NCBI RefSeq assembly: GCF_900105655.1
Contig: NZ_LT629787.1
Coordinates: 1,426,001 to 1,490,000, forward strand
Direction of reading: 5' to 3'
Length of the DNA: 64,000 bases
Source of the DNA: Halopseudomonas salegens
GTDB taxonomy: Bacteria > Pseudomonadota > Gammaproteobacteria > Pseudomonadales > Pseudomonadaceae
The notes beneath the pieces are model-generated. The model made no database searches. It saw only the letters and a program-made list of their open reading frames with translations, and had not been told where the DNA came from. Position numbers and translations under genes: made by a program. The number at the start of each line of letters is the position of its first letter. Positions within the stretch are counted from its first letter, which is position 1. Below are positions 8,884 to 17,679 of the stretch, one piece after another.

Positions 8884-11800
8884 TCAGGTGTTGGGCATCC
8901 ACCGCATTCTTTGCATGGCCAGCAGGCCCATGATCCCCGCCAGCAGCAGCATGGCCCATTGGGACAGCGTGGGGATTGGAGCGAGATCCGCTGCCAGCAA
9001 CACCGGGCCGCCCGGATCGTCGATGATGCCGTTGACGTTCAGGTCGCTGTCGCCGGCGCCGCCATCGGTCAGGGTCAGGGTGATGGTGTTGCCACTGATC
9101 ACGGCGCCATCGTAGGGGTACCAGTGGTCGGCGGGGTTATCCGCTGTAGGGCCATATTTGTAGTAGCGCGTCCCGGCAGGTAGATCAAACGGGTAGGTCA
9201 GTACTATCGTGGAGCTACTGCCCGGCGTACCCTCGGTCAGGCGCAGGCTCAGGGCGCCGTGCGGCAGCATCACACCCTGTGGCAAGGCAGCTCCCAGGCT
9301 GGCAGCGGTCAAGGTCTGCGCTGCATCCAGGTTCCATTCGCTGTCTGTGACCGCCAGGTGCAGCATTTTGCCGCTGTGTGGCCCCTCGGACAGTGGCAGT
9401 TCCATCTCGGTGCGTCGCGGAGGCACTTCAACGCCCTGCCCCTGGAGAGTGAAGCTGAACAGGTCGCCACTTGCCCCGGAACAGCTGAGCGTATCGGTAT
9501 ATTCGCCTGGCGTGACCGGGTTGAAGGTTACGGTCAAAGAGGCACTGCTGTTGGCAGGGATCGTCATTGGCATGGCATTGATCGAAAAGACACTGCCATC
9601 ATTCAAACTGCAGCTCAGTGACTCATCAGCCGGTGCGTGGTTCTGGAAGCTGATGGTGGCGTTTGTTGCCCGCGTCAACTCTTCACCGGCCGGGGCTGAA
9701 GTGGCCTCTGGGTCGATAGTGACATCCGGCAGGTTGATTGTGCTGCCGCTGCGGGGCGATGACGTTAGCGCGTAGAACGTGGAAGCGTTGAGGGTGTATT
9801 CGATTTGCTCAACCAGTCCTTCGCCAATGTCATTTTGCAGTACATAACAGGTCAGTGCGGTGCTGAAGTTACCCGCAGTGCTGCTGTTAAACTCGACACT
9901 GAAGCTTTTCTCTTCCCCGGTGGGAAGTGTGTGAAATCCGTCCAGGTTTTTAATGACAAAAGAGGGTGTTGATGGGCTCATTTGGCAGTAAAAGAACAAT
10001 CCCTCGATCAGATTCTCAGGATTCCTGAATGTAAAGGTGGCTGCCGTTGGTGCAGTACCCACGCGCTGCGGCGGCAGTATGATGTCGCTGTTCTTGGCCG
10101 GTGTGGCGTTGATCGGCATCAGCGCACTGGCACGAAAGTTATGGGACCACTGCTGACCTGTCTCGTCCTCACAGTCCAGCCGAGCAAGGGTTTCGAGGGC
10201 CGGCGCATCGGATCGGTAGGTGACCGTGACATCGACCATGCCGCCGGCTGCAACCTGGCCTGGAACAGGCTCAAGCATAAAGCCACTGTCGTCCGATGTC
10301 AGTTGGCAACTGAATCCTAGCGGGCTGGCGTTTGCATTCTCGAATGACAGGGTTCTCTGCAGCTCGGATTGCAGCGGATAGATGTACCCCATTTCAAGCG
10401 CTCCCCTGGAAGGGAGGGGCCAAATGGGCTGAGCCACCAGGGGCGTGATGGTCTCGCCCGAGAGGTCATAGACATATGAGCCGCCAACATCGCTGGAGCA
10501 GCTCAGGGTGCCATTAAAGGTGCCGCTATTGGCTGAATCCAGGTTTACCCTCAGGTTGGCATTGCCGCTGGCGGGCACGGTCAGATTACTGGCGACGGAA
10601 AGCTCTCCGGTACTGCCGCTGATGCTGCAAGACACATTGGCCGGCGTCAGGTTCGGGTTCTGGAAGTTGATGGTCTGAGAAGTGGCACCGGTGGCAGGCC
10701 ACTGGGTTGGCAGCACAATGGTCGATCCGCTGGCGGGTGTCGCGGTGACGGGGGCGACATAATTGCCCTCCAGGGAATAAATGAACTCACCGTTATTGCT
10801 GTCGCTGCAGCGCAATGTATCGGTGTATTGCCCAGCTACAGCGGAAGAGAAATTCACTGTGACTTCAATCGTTTCATCCGGTTGCAGGCTGACATTGACA
10901 TCACCACCGCTGAGAGAAAACGCCTGCCCGTTATCCAGGCTGCACTGAAGTGCGACCGGTTTTTGATTCAAACGGTTATGGAAGCTGAATACCTTTTGAC
11001 TGGATGGCGTGAGCGGCAAGTAAGGAAATCTTACTGCACCGGTTTGGATGGATGCGGTCAGCGGCATGGGCCCGCCGACAAATTGGCCTGTGGCAATGCC
11101 ACCACCGCTGATATGAATAAAATCCCGCGTAGGCGTCAGTGGGTCAGAACGCTCATAAGTCAATCTGTACAGATCCGCTTTACCCGTGTAGAGAAACAGC
11201 TCATCCCTGCCAGGATGGGCATCAAGATTTATGGGTTGCGTATCGTTGATAGGAACAACATAACTTCCAACTGCCCCAGGGGCGTTCGCCGTCGCGACAT
11301 GGATGCGAGCAAGCGTCGTAAAGTTATCCCCACCGGCAAACTCACTGATAAAGGCAAGCTCTCCATCGTACGAAAATGTGAGGCTGGTATAAAAACTGTT
11401 GCCCGGTGTTGTAAAAAAAGCATACGCCCTACTATCCAAGTATTCGTAATTCCCGGAATAGTATTCGTTCGTTTCTTCAGAGTAAGGGAGCGAGCTCAGG
11501 ATGCAACTAGGGTATAGATAAGAGCCCGGAAAGAGATCTAATCTACCACAGGCCCGAAAGAGGTGGCCGTGCAGCCCATCGGCGGCAGTACGACGGGGAT
11601 AAGGGTTTGCGCGAATATTTCTGAAAGATATGCTGCCATCTATAAGCGGTCGGACTTGACCTATAGAAGCGTAAGTTTGTGCATCATAAAACCGGTAGCC
11701 AGCCCGGGAGCCAGTGCGGCCCACGGAAAGCATGATGTGCTTGCTGTCATGCGAAACATCAATATCCTCAACATCGCTGCTAATCACTGGAGTGAAGGGA

Positions 11801-12237
11801 TCATCATGCTCTATTATTTCAAGGGAATGTAAAAGCTCGTGCGTTTCGGCATCGATGAAGTACAGATAGTTATGGTGATCAACGGCATAAATTCGTTTGC
11901 CATCGGGGCTTGAGGTGACGAATTTCAGGCCTGCTCGTGTAGCCACCTCGAAATGTGTTGCCACAGTATGGCTGGTGGTATCGATAACGGTAATATAGTC
12001 CTGATATGGATGATAAAGCTGTGAGGACGAAACGCCGTAGAGATACTTTCCACCGGGGCGTACATGAAGATAGCCCAGGTTTCTGCCAACATCGATCCGT
12101 TGAATCTCGGTCATGGTTTCCACATCAACCACAGCCACGGAGTTTCCCGCATTCAGATAGGCGAAGGGCGCTGCATTGGCCGTATTGATTACCAGCAACA
12201 GTAGCAGGCTGCAGTATCCAAAGAAGATATTTTTCAT
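8884..12237 (-). CDS. Secreted beta-propeller protein with Ig-like repeats, choice-of-anchor U and IPTL-CTERM (paralogue A2)
   Basis: 1117 residues from the ATG at 12237 (MKNIFFGY). A longer frame starts at 12432 but would overlap the previous gene and bury the signal peptide. Architecture equals 3811-7125: signal peptide, YVTN-like propeller (about 24-385; TSSPDGKRIYAVDHHNYLYFIDAETHE), beta-sandwich modules each with one Cys near ALQCSLDNG or SLSCSLNDG, choice-of-anchor U, IPTLSQWAMLLLAGIMGLLAM and RMRW. The leader, the first 50 residues and most of the C-terminal two thirds match A1 almost exactly, including the 5' untranslated DNA. The propeller and one patch near residues 800-860 do not. 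Probably surface-displayed; ligand unknown. Confidence 0.85.
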   Translation of the reverse strand: MKNIFFGYCSLLLLLVINTANAAPFAYLNAGNSVAVVDVETMTEIQRIDVGRNLGYLHVRPGGKYLYGVSSSQLYHPYQDYITVIDTTSHTVATHFEVATRAGLKFVTSSPDGKRIYAVDHHNYLYFIDAETHELLHSLEIIEHDDPFTPVISSDVEDIDVSHDSKHIMLSVGRTGSRAGYRFYDAQTYASIGQVRPLIDGSISFRNIRANPYPRRTAADGLHGHLFRACGRLDLFPGSYLYPSCILSSLPYSEETNEYYSGNYEYLDSRAYAFFTTPGNSFYTSLTFSYDGELAFISEFAGGDNFTTLARIHVATANAPGAVGSYVVPINDTQPINLDAHPGRDELFLYTGKADLYRLTYERSDPLTPTRDFIHISGGGIATGQFVGGPMPLTASIQTGAVRFPYLPLTPSSQKVFSFHNRLNQKPVALQCSLDNGQAFSLSGGDVNVSLQPDETIEVTVNFSSAVAGQYTDTLRCSDSNNGEFIYSLEGNYVAPVTATPASGSTIVLPTQWPATGATSQTINFQNPNLTPANVSCSISGSTGELSVASNLTVPASGNANLRVNLDSANSGTFNGTLSCSSDVGGSYVYDLSGETITPLVAQPIWPLPSRGALEMGYIYPLQSELQRTLSFENANASPLGFSCQLTSDDSGFMLEPVPGQVAAGGMVDVTVTYRSDAPALETLARLDCEDETGQQWSHNFRASALMPINATPAKNSDIILPPQRVGTAPTAATFTFRNPENLIEGLFFYCQMSPSTPSFVIKNLDGFHTLPTGEEKSFSVEFNSSTAGNFSTALTCYVLQNDIGEGLVEQIEYTLNASTFYALTSSPRSGSTINLPDVTIDPEATSAPAGEELTRATNATISFQNHAPADESLSCSLNDGSVFSINAMPMTIPANSSASLTVTFNPVTPGEYTDTLSCSGASGDLFSFTLQGQGVEVPPRRTEMELPLSEGPHSGKMLHLAVTDSEWNLDAAQTLTAASLGAALPQGVMLPHGALSLRLTEGTPGSSSTIVLTYPFDLPAGTRYYKYGPTADNPADHWYPYDGAVISGNTITLTLTDGGAGDSDLNVNGIIDDPGGPVLLAADLAPIPTLSQWAMLLLAGIMGLLAMQRMRWMPNT

Positions 12238-12298
12238 GTTAAGTTCCATCTCGCGTAATGGCGGTACGATACCAAAAGCCTTCAATCCAGGCGTCCAC

Positions 12299-12331
12299 TG
12301 AGCGCTACACATGTTCAAAAGTGCAGCGCTC
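12299..12331 (-). repeat. Conserved intergenic hairpin, copy 1 (3' of the 12357-14303 gene)
   Basis: Left arm TGAGCGCTACAC (12299-12310), loop ATGTTCAAAA, right arm GTGCAGCGCTC (12321-12331). Lies about 25 bases after the stop of the first array gene. Confidence 0.8.
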
Positions 12332-12356
12332 GCGGAAGGGGGGGCGGTGCTGATGC

Positions 12357-14303
12357 TCAGGTGTTGGGCATCCACCGCACTCTGTTCAATGCCAGCAGGC
12401 CAATGATCCCTGCCAGCAACATCATGGCCCATTGAGACAGCGTGGGGATCGGGGCGAGATCCGCTGCTAATAACGCCGGGCCGCCCGGATCGTCGATGAT
12501 GCCGTTGACACTCAGGTCGCTGTCGCCGGCGCCGCCATCGGTGAGGGTCAGGGTGATGGTATTGCCACTGATCACGGCGCCATCGTAGGGGTACCAGTGG
12601 TCAGCGGGGTTATCCGCCGTAGGGCCGTATTTGTAGTAGCGCGTCCCGGCAGGTAGATCAAACGGGTACGTCAGCTCAACAGTCGCATTGCTGCCCGGCG
12701 TGCCATCGGTCAGACGCAGGCTCAGGGCGCCATGTGGCAGGGTCACCCCCGGTGGCAAGGCGGTAGCCAGGCTGGCCGCTGTCAGGCTCTGCGCTGAATC
12801 CAGGTGCCACTCGCTGCCTGCAACGGCCAGATCCAGCGCTTCGCCACTATGCGGGCCTTCGGCCAGGGGTATGGCGATTGCCGTACGTGCGGCAAAGTTT
12901 GCTGTGACCGTGCAGGACGCCATGATTGCGCCTGTGGTGTAACTGCTACCACTCCAGCTTCCGGCCGGGCAGGTACCGCTGATGGCGGGGCTGTAGTTGG
13001 CTGGCGGCGTGACCATGAAGCTTGTCGTCTGACCTGCTGTGATCAGCTGCATGCTGGACGGTGCGATGCTGCCATTGGCCCCGGCTGACGGCGTCACCTC
13101 ATATTGGCGAGGGGCACTGCATTGCCCCGAATCGGCACCACCATACTGACCCTGGCAAGCCCAGATGAAGGCGTCCACTGCGCTGCCATCCACCGCGCTG
13201 GCCGTACCGGTGCTACACAGGTTGGCACTGGGTGCGGCCAGCGTGGCCACCCCGTTTGCCGTGCCGCAAACACCCGCTACGGGGATAAAGGCGTTCACGG
13301 TAAAGCTGGCGCTGGTTTCCTGCAGGGCTGTGGCTTCATTGCCGCCATTGCTGGCATTGGCGCTGGTGAAGGTGGTCTGGCCGCTGCGCAGGGTGAAGGT
13401 GGCCGTATGACTGTCGCCCACCGTGCCTGGGGCCGTGAGTCGCACAGTGATTTGATCGCCACTTTTGACGATGGCTTCCTGCACCCAGTCGCCGGCACCG
13501 TTGAGCTGGAATTCGGGGTTGCCGTCGCCACTGATGCGCGCACCGCCCCAGGATTGACCATCAGGCAGGCTAGTCGAGATGGGAGATGTCGGAGTCGATA
13601 GGGTAAATGCCGGAAAGGATGCGGTGTTGCCTGGCGCGGCATCCTGCGCAGGGGGAGTGGTCAAAGGGTCAAAAGACTCTCCGCCGCGAACGAGCCGAAC
13701 GTGATAGTTGTAGCTGCGGCCGAAGTAGCTGGCGTAGCCATGGTAGGGGTCCACGAAGAACGCGAAGTCATAATCGCTAAAATGCGGCGAACCCGACCAG
13801 ATAGGCCAAGACGGTGTGTCAGGAAAAACGATGCGGTTGACCTTGGGGGCGATGGTGTCGCAGGGTTCGGTGATCTTCCGCAATTCGTATCGATACGCCA
13901 TACGCCAGCCACCGCTCTCCAGCAGGTTCTGGCGGAAGCCGGCCCCGATGCCCCAGTTGGTTTGATTGTTGAAGGATCTGGGCAGCAGGCGGTCGGCTTC
14001 GGCCCAGGTGTTCCAGTCTTTCGTCTGTGCAGTGCCAGTACATTGGCCGTTCTCGAACGTTTGGCCTTCACTGCAGCGCTTCCACACTAAGCCGGTGGGC
14101 CAGTGCATGGCGCTGGCGGTGCCATCGGCCTCGCCCAGTATGTATTGATCGTCCGTGTTATCGCCCGAGGGGCAGCTCTGCGCCTGAGCCAGCAGGGGTG
14201 CGACGCAGGCGCCCAACAGGGTAAGCCAACGCGTCAGCGAGAGAGCTCTGTGGCTGAAAAGTCGGCTTTTTTTGATGGGGGTTCCGTACTCGGGGGCTGG
14301 CAT
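12357..14303 (-). CDS. Secreted DUF1566 (Lcl-type, lectin-like) protein with extra repeat modules, choice-of-anchor U and IPTL-CTERM (paralogue B2)
   Basis: 648 residues; ATG with GGAG 8 bases upstream, the same leader as B1. Signal peptide to about LAQAQ; DUF1566 domain about 45-215 with WPTGLVWKRC, GGWRMAYRYEL, PIWSGSP and VRLVRGG; a beta-sandwich; then a Cys-module (VAGVCGTANGVATLAAPS to QCSAPR) and an InlB-like repeat, shared with the LamG protein but absent from B1; then choice-of-anchor U, IPTLSQWAMMLLAGIIG and a basic tail. It is the first structural gene downstream of the AraC-type regulator on the same strand. Shared leader plus a tail like that of the last gene indicates recombination among array members. 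Surface or extracellular location is inferred from the signal and sorting tail. Confidence 0.85.
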   Translation of the reverse strand: MPAPEYGTPIKKSRLFSHRALSLTRWLTLLGACVAPLLAQAQSCPSGDNTDDQYILGEADGTASAMHWPTGLVWKRCSEGQTFENGQCTGTAQTKDWNTWAEADRLLPRSFNNQTNWGIGAGFRQNLLESGGWRMAYRYELRKITEPCDTIAPKVNRIVFPDTPSWPIWSGSPHFSDYDFAFFVDPYHGYASYFGRSYNYHVRLVRGGESFDPLTTPPAQDAAPGNTASFPAFTLSTPTSPISTSLPDGQSWGGARISGDGNPEFQLNGAGDWVQEAIVKSGDQITVRLTAPGTVGDSHTATFTLRSGQTTFTSANASNGGNEATALQETSASFTVNAFIPVAGVCGTANGVATLAAPSANLCSTGTASAVDGSAVDAFIWACQGQYGGADSGQCSAPRQYEVTPSAGANGSIAPSSMQLITAGQTTSFMVTPPANYSPAISGTCPAGSWSGSSYTTGAIMASCTVTANFAARTAIAIPLAEGPHSGEALDLAVAGSEWHLDSAQSLTAASLATALPPGVTLPHGALSLRLTDGTPGSNATVELTYPFDLPAGTRYYKYGPTADNPADHWYPYDGAVISGNTITLTLTDGGAGDSDLSVNGIIDDPGGPALLAADLAPIPTLSQWAMMLLAGIIGLLALNRVRWMPNT

Positions 14304-14356
14304 GTTGTTGTCTCCGCTTTGATCTGGCGAAGACTAACAAAAAGTGGGAGACATCA

Positions 14357-14375
14357 GCGTCCACTGAGCGCTACA
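14357..14375 (-). repeat. Half copy of the array hairpin upstream of the first array gene
   Basis: The stretch GCGTCCACTGAGCGCTACA matches the left flank and left arm of the four full hairpins, but the loop and right arm are missing. It looks like the boundary of the duplicated unit, or the scar of a lost upstream member. Confidence 0.55.
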
Positions 14376-14429
14376 ACACTCGGATATGGCTGCTACAACG
14401 GCAGCATTTACGGGTGCTTGGCTGCTCTG

Positions 14430-14459
14430 TATCAGATATTACTGGCTCTGATATCAGAT
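14430..14459. promoter_or_regulatory. Direct repeat TATCAGAT, 22-base period, at the 3' end of the AraC gene
   Basis: TATCAGAT occurs at 14430-14437 and again at 14452-14459, about two helical turns apart. It lies over the AraC-type regulator stop codon and about 130 bases upstream of the first IPTL-CTERM gene. Direct repeats about 21 bases apart are typical of AraC-family operators. That this regulator binds here is inference. Confidence 0.25.
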
Positions 14460-15388
14460 GGATTGAGTTCATAAAATCGTTTGAATGCGCGGTAAAACCA
14501 AGACAGGTTGTTAAAGCCCGCATCGTAGGCAATGTTGGCGATGGTACAGCTGTAGTAGGCGGGGTTGTTCAATCGGGCAAATACGCGTTGCAGCCGTTGT
14601 TCAAGCAAAAAGTCCGAAAAGCTTTGTCCGTTGCGTTCAAACATGGCACGCACATAACTGGGCGATACGCCATGGCGCCTGGCTATCCAGCCAAGGTTGA
14701 GGTCACCACGCCATGCGTACGCCCGAATATCGGCTTTGATTGCTCTAAGGCGTGCAAGGGCAAGGCCTCTTTGGCTTGCCTGTATGGCGCAATCACCCCG
14801 TGCACCGGTTGCGAGGGTAGCGAGATCGAGCAGGTAATTGGTTTCATCAACGGGGTTGTTCGCCAGTGTAGCGTCAGTTCGAGTGAGTTCGAGCGCGCGT
14901 CTTACCAGATGCCTCAAGGGGTCATGGACCAGACGGGAAGGGGTTTTGGCGCTTTCCAGGTCGAATACCAGCTGGCCCAGCAATGCTCGGGAAAAGGTGA
15001 GATTGAGCATATGTGTGGTTGTGGAAGGGAAAATGATTTTCCCCGGTCGGTCATTGAATGCAAAGCAACCTGTACCGGGGTCACCCTTTAACTCGCCCAC
15101 GCGGGGCAGGTCAGATATCCAGTGAGAATGGCTTGCCGGATTTATTAACAGAGAAAAGTCATCGTTTCCGTCCTGAATCTCTGGCTTGCGCCGGTGCACG
15201 ATCAGGGAGGATGTTTTCACCAGTGCAATGGACACGCCCGGCAGTAGCCGAATACGTGTTTCAATTGAGGGTATTTGGTCCTTTGCTATATCAACGTCGA
15301 TGTTGGCCATCGCGGCATACACATCTTTTGAGGCTTCAAGGCGCTCATGCTCGGCGTAATCGTTTGAGGAAAATGTGATTAATGCCAT
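14432..15388 (-). CDS. AraC-family transcriptional regulator
   Basis: 318 residues. Residues about 20-190 resemble the AraC-binding-like N-terminal domain that senses small molecules. Residues about 215-318 hold two helix-turn-helix motifs: first LNLGWIARRHGVSPSYVRAMF, second CTIANIAYDAGFNNLSWFYRAFKRFYELNPSDIR, the latter close to the AraC signature. It is on the same strand as the five-gene IPTL-CTERM array and its stop lies 128 bases upstream of the first array gene, so it is the obvious candidate to control the array. The inducer is unknown. Confidence 0.85.
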   Translation of the reverse strand: MALITFSSNDYAEHERLEASKDVYAAMANIDVDIAKDQIPSIETRIRLLPGVSIALVKTSSLIVHRRKPEIQDGNDDFSLLINPASHSHWISDLPRVGELKGDPGTGCFAFNDRPGKIIFPSTTTHMLNLTFSRALLGQLVFDLESAKTPSRLVHDPLRHLVRRALELTRTDATLANNPVDETNYLLDLATLATGARGDCAIQASQRGLALARLRAIKADIRAYAWRGDLNLGWIARRHGVSPSYVRAMFERNGQSFSDFLLEQRLQRVFARLNNPAYYSCTIANIAYDAGFNNLSWFYRAFKRFYELNPSDIRASNI

Positions 15389-15622
15389 TGACTTATCCGT
15401 GTGCTCAAGCTTTAAACGAGCTATTTTAGCGTTTTTGCACTGGGGATGGTACAGCTCTATTCATGTGATCAAGTTTGAATTCAGTCGAGCACTCAGTTTG
15501 TGCACAATTCCCTTGGTTATTTGTTGCAACAGCCCTTTGGGTTGATTCAGTTCGGGGGGAGGATGGCGAGTTTGCCGGCAGTAAGCTCTGTGCGTACTGC
15601 GGAAAGGCCTGCGCCTTGGCGC

Positions 15623-15994
15623 TCACATTTCTCGCCCTGTAGTGCAGAACACGCTGGCCTCGGTCACGACAAGCTGAGCCAAGATAATCCGTTTGTCCGA
15701 CGTATCCAAAGGCACCCAATTTTCCTCCGGCAGCGACAGCGATTCAGGATCGAGGGTTTCGGGATCGCCAGCTATCTCTGCGCGAAGCTCAGACTGTGTC
15801 TTGATGCAGTTTTCCACGTTTTCAGTGATGTTCGTCGCTTCTTTCATTCCCACCAGGAAATGGTCCAGCTCGGCGCGGGTAAGCTTGCCGTCTGCATCAA
15901 AGGGTGAGTCAGTGAACAGTTGATCACAGGCACTGATGAATAATGCAAAAGACGTTAGCAAGAGAGCACGCCTAAATCTCAAATCTTTTTTCAT
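15623..15994 (-). CDS. Small putative lipoprotein of unknown function
   Basis: 123 residues from the ATG at 15994 (MKKDLRFRRALLLTSFALFISAC). The n-region is basic, the h-region is followed by a lipobox ISAC with the modified Cys at about residue 23, so a lipoprotein signal is clear. The mature part is acidic (FTDSPFDADGKLTRAELDHFLVGM), with an EF-hand-like DADGKLTRAE stretch (one loop only), and contains two further Cys. Upstream in-frame ATGs at 16009 and 16042 would give a poorer signal peptide. No family recognised; the possible calcium loop is inference. Confidence 0.65.
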   Translation of the reverse strand: MKKDLRFRRALLLTSFALFISACDQLFTDSPFDADGKLTRAELDHFLVGMKEATNITENVENCIKTQSELRAEIAGDPETLDPESLSLPEENWVPLDTSDKRIILAQLVVTEASVFCTTGREM

Positions 15995-16126
15995 CTTTTT
16001 GGGTCCCATGTAGGTGATGACAACTTTCTCGGCCAGCGCCAAAGCTTCCTTACGGAACTCAGGCGAGTAATGCTTCCGGGTGGCTTTCCGGGGTAGGGGG
16101 TGTGCTTTTGCTGCGGGCTAAACATA

Positions 16127-16154
16127 ATCAGGCCGGCTATTGAGCCGGCCTGAT
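16127..16154 (-). terminator. Hairpin terminator candidate after the aldehyde dehydrogenase gene
   Basis: Perfect 12-bp stem (ATCAGGCCGGCT / AGCCGGCCTGAT) with a four-base loop, starting 22 bases after the stop. On the minus strand it is followed by TTATGTTT, a short T-rich stretch. Confidence 0.65.
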
Positions 16155-16176
16155 GGGTCGTGCATCTATGTGCTGG

Positions 16177-17607
16177 TTACTTGGGGTTGTAACCGAACAT
16201 GGATTTGATTTCGAGGAAGTCTTCGAAGCCGTGGTGGCCCCATTCGCGGCCGTTGCCGGATTCCTTGTAACCACCAAAGGGTGCCTTGTTGTCGCCGGCA
16301 GCGCCGTTGATGTGAATCATGCCGGTGCGCATGCGGCGGGCAACTTTCCGCGCGCGATCAAGGTCACCGGATGAGACGTAACCGGAGAGGCCGTAGCGGG
16401 TATCGTTGGCAATGCGTACTGCATCGTCTTCATCGGCGTAACCGATGATCGACAGTACCGGCCCGAAGATTTCTTCGCGGGCGATGGTCATGTCATTGGT
16501 AACGTGAGTGAACACGGTCGGCTTGACGTAGAAACCGGTCTCCAGGCCTTCCGGCTTGCCCGGGCCGCCAGCCAACAGCTTCGCGCCTTCATCGATACCG
16601 GCCTGAATCAGGTCCTGAATCTTGCTCCACTGCGCTTTGGAGGCGACCGGGCCCATGACGGTGTCTTCCGCTTTTGGATGACCGGGTTTGACCTTGGCGC
16701 ACACCTTGGCGGCCATGTCGGCAACCGCATCCATCTGGTCATTGGGGACCAGCAGGCGTGTTGGTGCGTTACAGGATTGCCCGGTGTTGTTCATGCAGCT
16801 GAACACGGCGTGTTTGACGGATTTTTCGAAATCGACGTCATCCAGCAGGATGTTGGCTGATTTGCCACCCAGCTCAAGCGCAACACGCTTGATGGTGTCG
16901 GCACCGGACTTCATGACCAGACGGCCGGCAGCGGTGGAACCGGTGAACGACATCATGTCGATATCCGGATGGGCCGACATGGCAGCGCCGACGGTGGGGC
17001 CGTCGCCATTGACCATGTTGAACACGCCTGCGGGAACGCCGGCTTCATCGAGAATTTCGGCCAGCACCAGGGCAGACAGCGGGGCCACTTCGGACGGTTT
17101 CAGTACCATGGTGCAGCCGGTGGCCAGGGCGGGGGCGACCTTGCAGGTCAACTGGTTCATCGGCCAGTTCCACGGGGTGATCAGGCCGCAGACGCCGATC
17201 GGCTCCTTGGTGACCAGCGTGGTGCCGATTTCTTCGTCGAATTCGTATTCCTTGAGGACTTCCAGAGCGGTGGCAAAATGCCCGAGGCCGGAGGCTGCCT
17301 GGGCTACTTTGGCCAGCTTGCTGGGCGCGCCCATTTCGGTGGAGATGGCTTCAGCAACGTCGTTCATGCGTTTCTTGAAGACTTCGATGATGCGTTCCAG
17401 CAGGGCGATGCGTTCCTCGCGGCTGGCTTGCGAGTAACTGTCGAAAGCCTCTCTGGCAGCAGCTACAGCCAGATCAACGTCTTCATGATTGCCCAGAGCG
17501 ATAGTTGCGGCGACGCTTTCGTCAGCCGGGTTGATCACGTCCAGGGTCTTGTCGCCCTTGGGCGAAACCCACTGACCGTTGATATAGAACTGCTTCTCGT
17601 GACTCAT
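16177..17607 (-). CDS. NAD(P)-dependent aldehyde dehydrogenase
   Basis: 476 residues from the ATG at 17607, preceded by AAGGAG at 9-10 bases; a longer frame begins at 17640. All class signatures are present: PWNWP (Asn147, oxyanion), FTGSTAAG (221 on, cofactor site), ELGGKS with general base Glu245, and GQSC with catalytic Cys279. The sequence resembles the broad group of semialdehyde/aromatic aldehyde dehydrogenases (GATPSKLAK-type N-terminal half). It oxidises an aldehyde to the acid in the cytoplasm; the substrate cannot be read from sequence. Monocistronic, with a hairpin terminator, and a C9 tract about 75 bases upstream of the start. Confidence 0.9.
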   Translation of the reverse strand: MSHEKQFYINGQWVSPKGDKTLDVINPADESVAATIALGNHEDVDLAVAAAREAFDSYSQASREERIALLERIIEVFKKRMNDVAEAISTEMGAPSKLAKVAQAASGLGHFATALEVLKEYEFDEEIGTTLVTKEPIGVCGLITPWNWPMNQLTCKVAPALATGCTMVLKPSEVAPLSALVLAEILDEAGVPAGVFNMVNGDGPTVGAAMSAHPDIDMMSFTGSTAAGRLVMKSGADTIKRVALELGGKSANILLDDVDFEKSVKHAVFSCMNNTGQSCNAPTRLLVPNDQMDAVADMAAKVCAKVKPGHPKAEDTVMGPVASKAQWSKIQDLIQAGIDEGAKLLAGGPGKPEGLETGFYVKPTVFTHVTNDMTIAREEIFGPVLSIIGYADEDDAVRIANDTRYGLSGYVSSGDLDRARKVARRMRTGMIHINGAAGDNKAPFGGYKESGNGREWGHHGFEDFLEIKSMFGYNPK

Positions 17608-17679
17608 CGCTTGGTGACTCCTTAATGGTCTATTTCTCAAAGTGGTTCACACAATAGCATTTGCCGGCTGTTTGCATCA

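Noticed and set aside
8168..13751. A complete diversity-generating retroelement
   Set aside because: No reverse transcriptase, accessory gene or template repeat is visible; only the target-like patch is reported.
1257..14303. Integron cassette array (attC-like sites between same-strand genes)
   Set aside because: The repeats lack the core and inverse-core sequences of attC sites, the genes are paralogues, and no integrase is present.
15426..15719. A 97-codon frame between the lipoprotein and the AraC gene
   Set aside because: It overlaps the lipoprotein gene out of frame, has no ribosome binding site, and its predicted product is of shadow-like composition.
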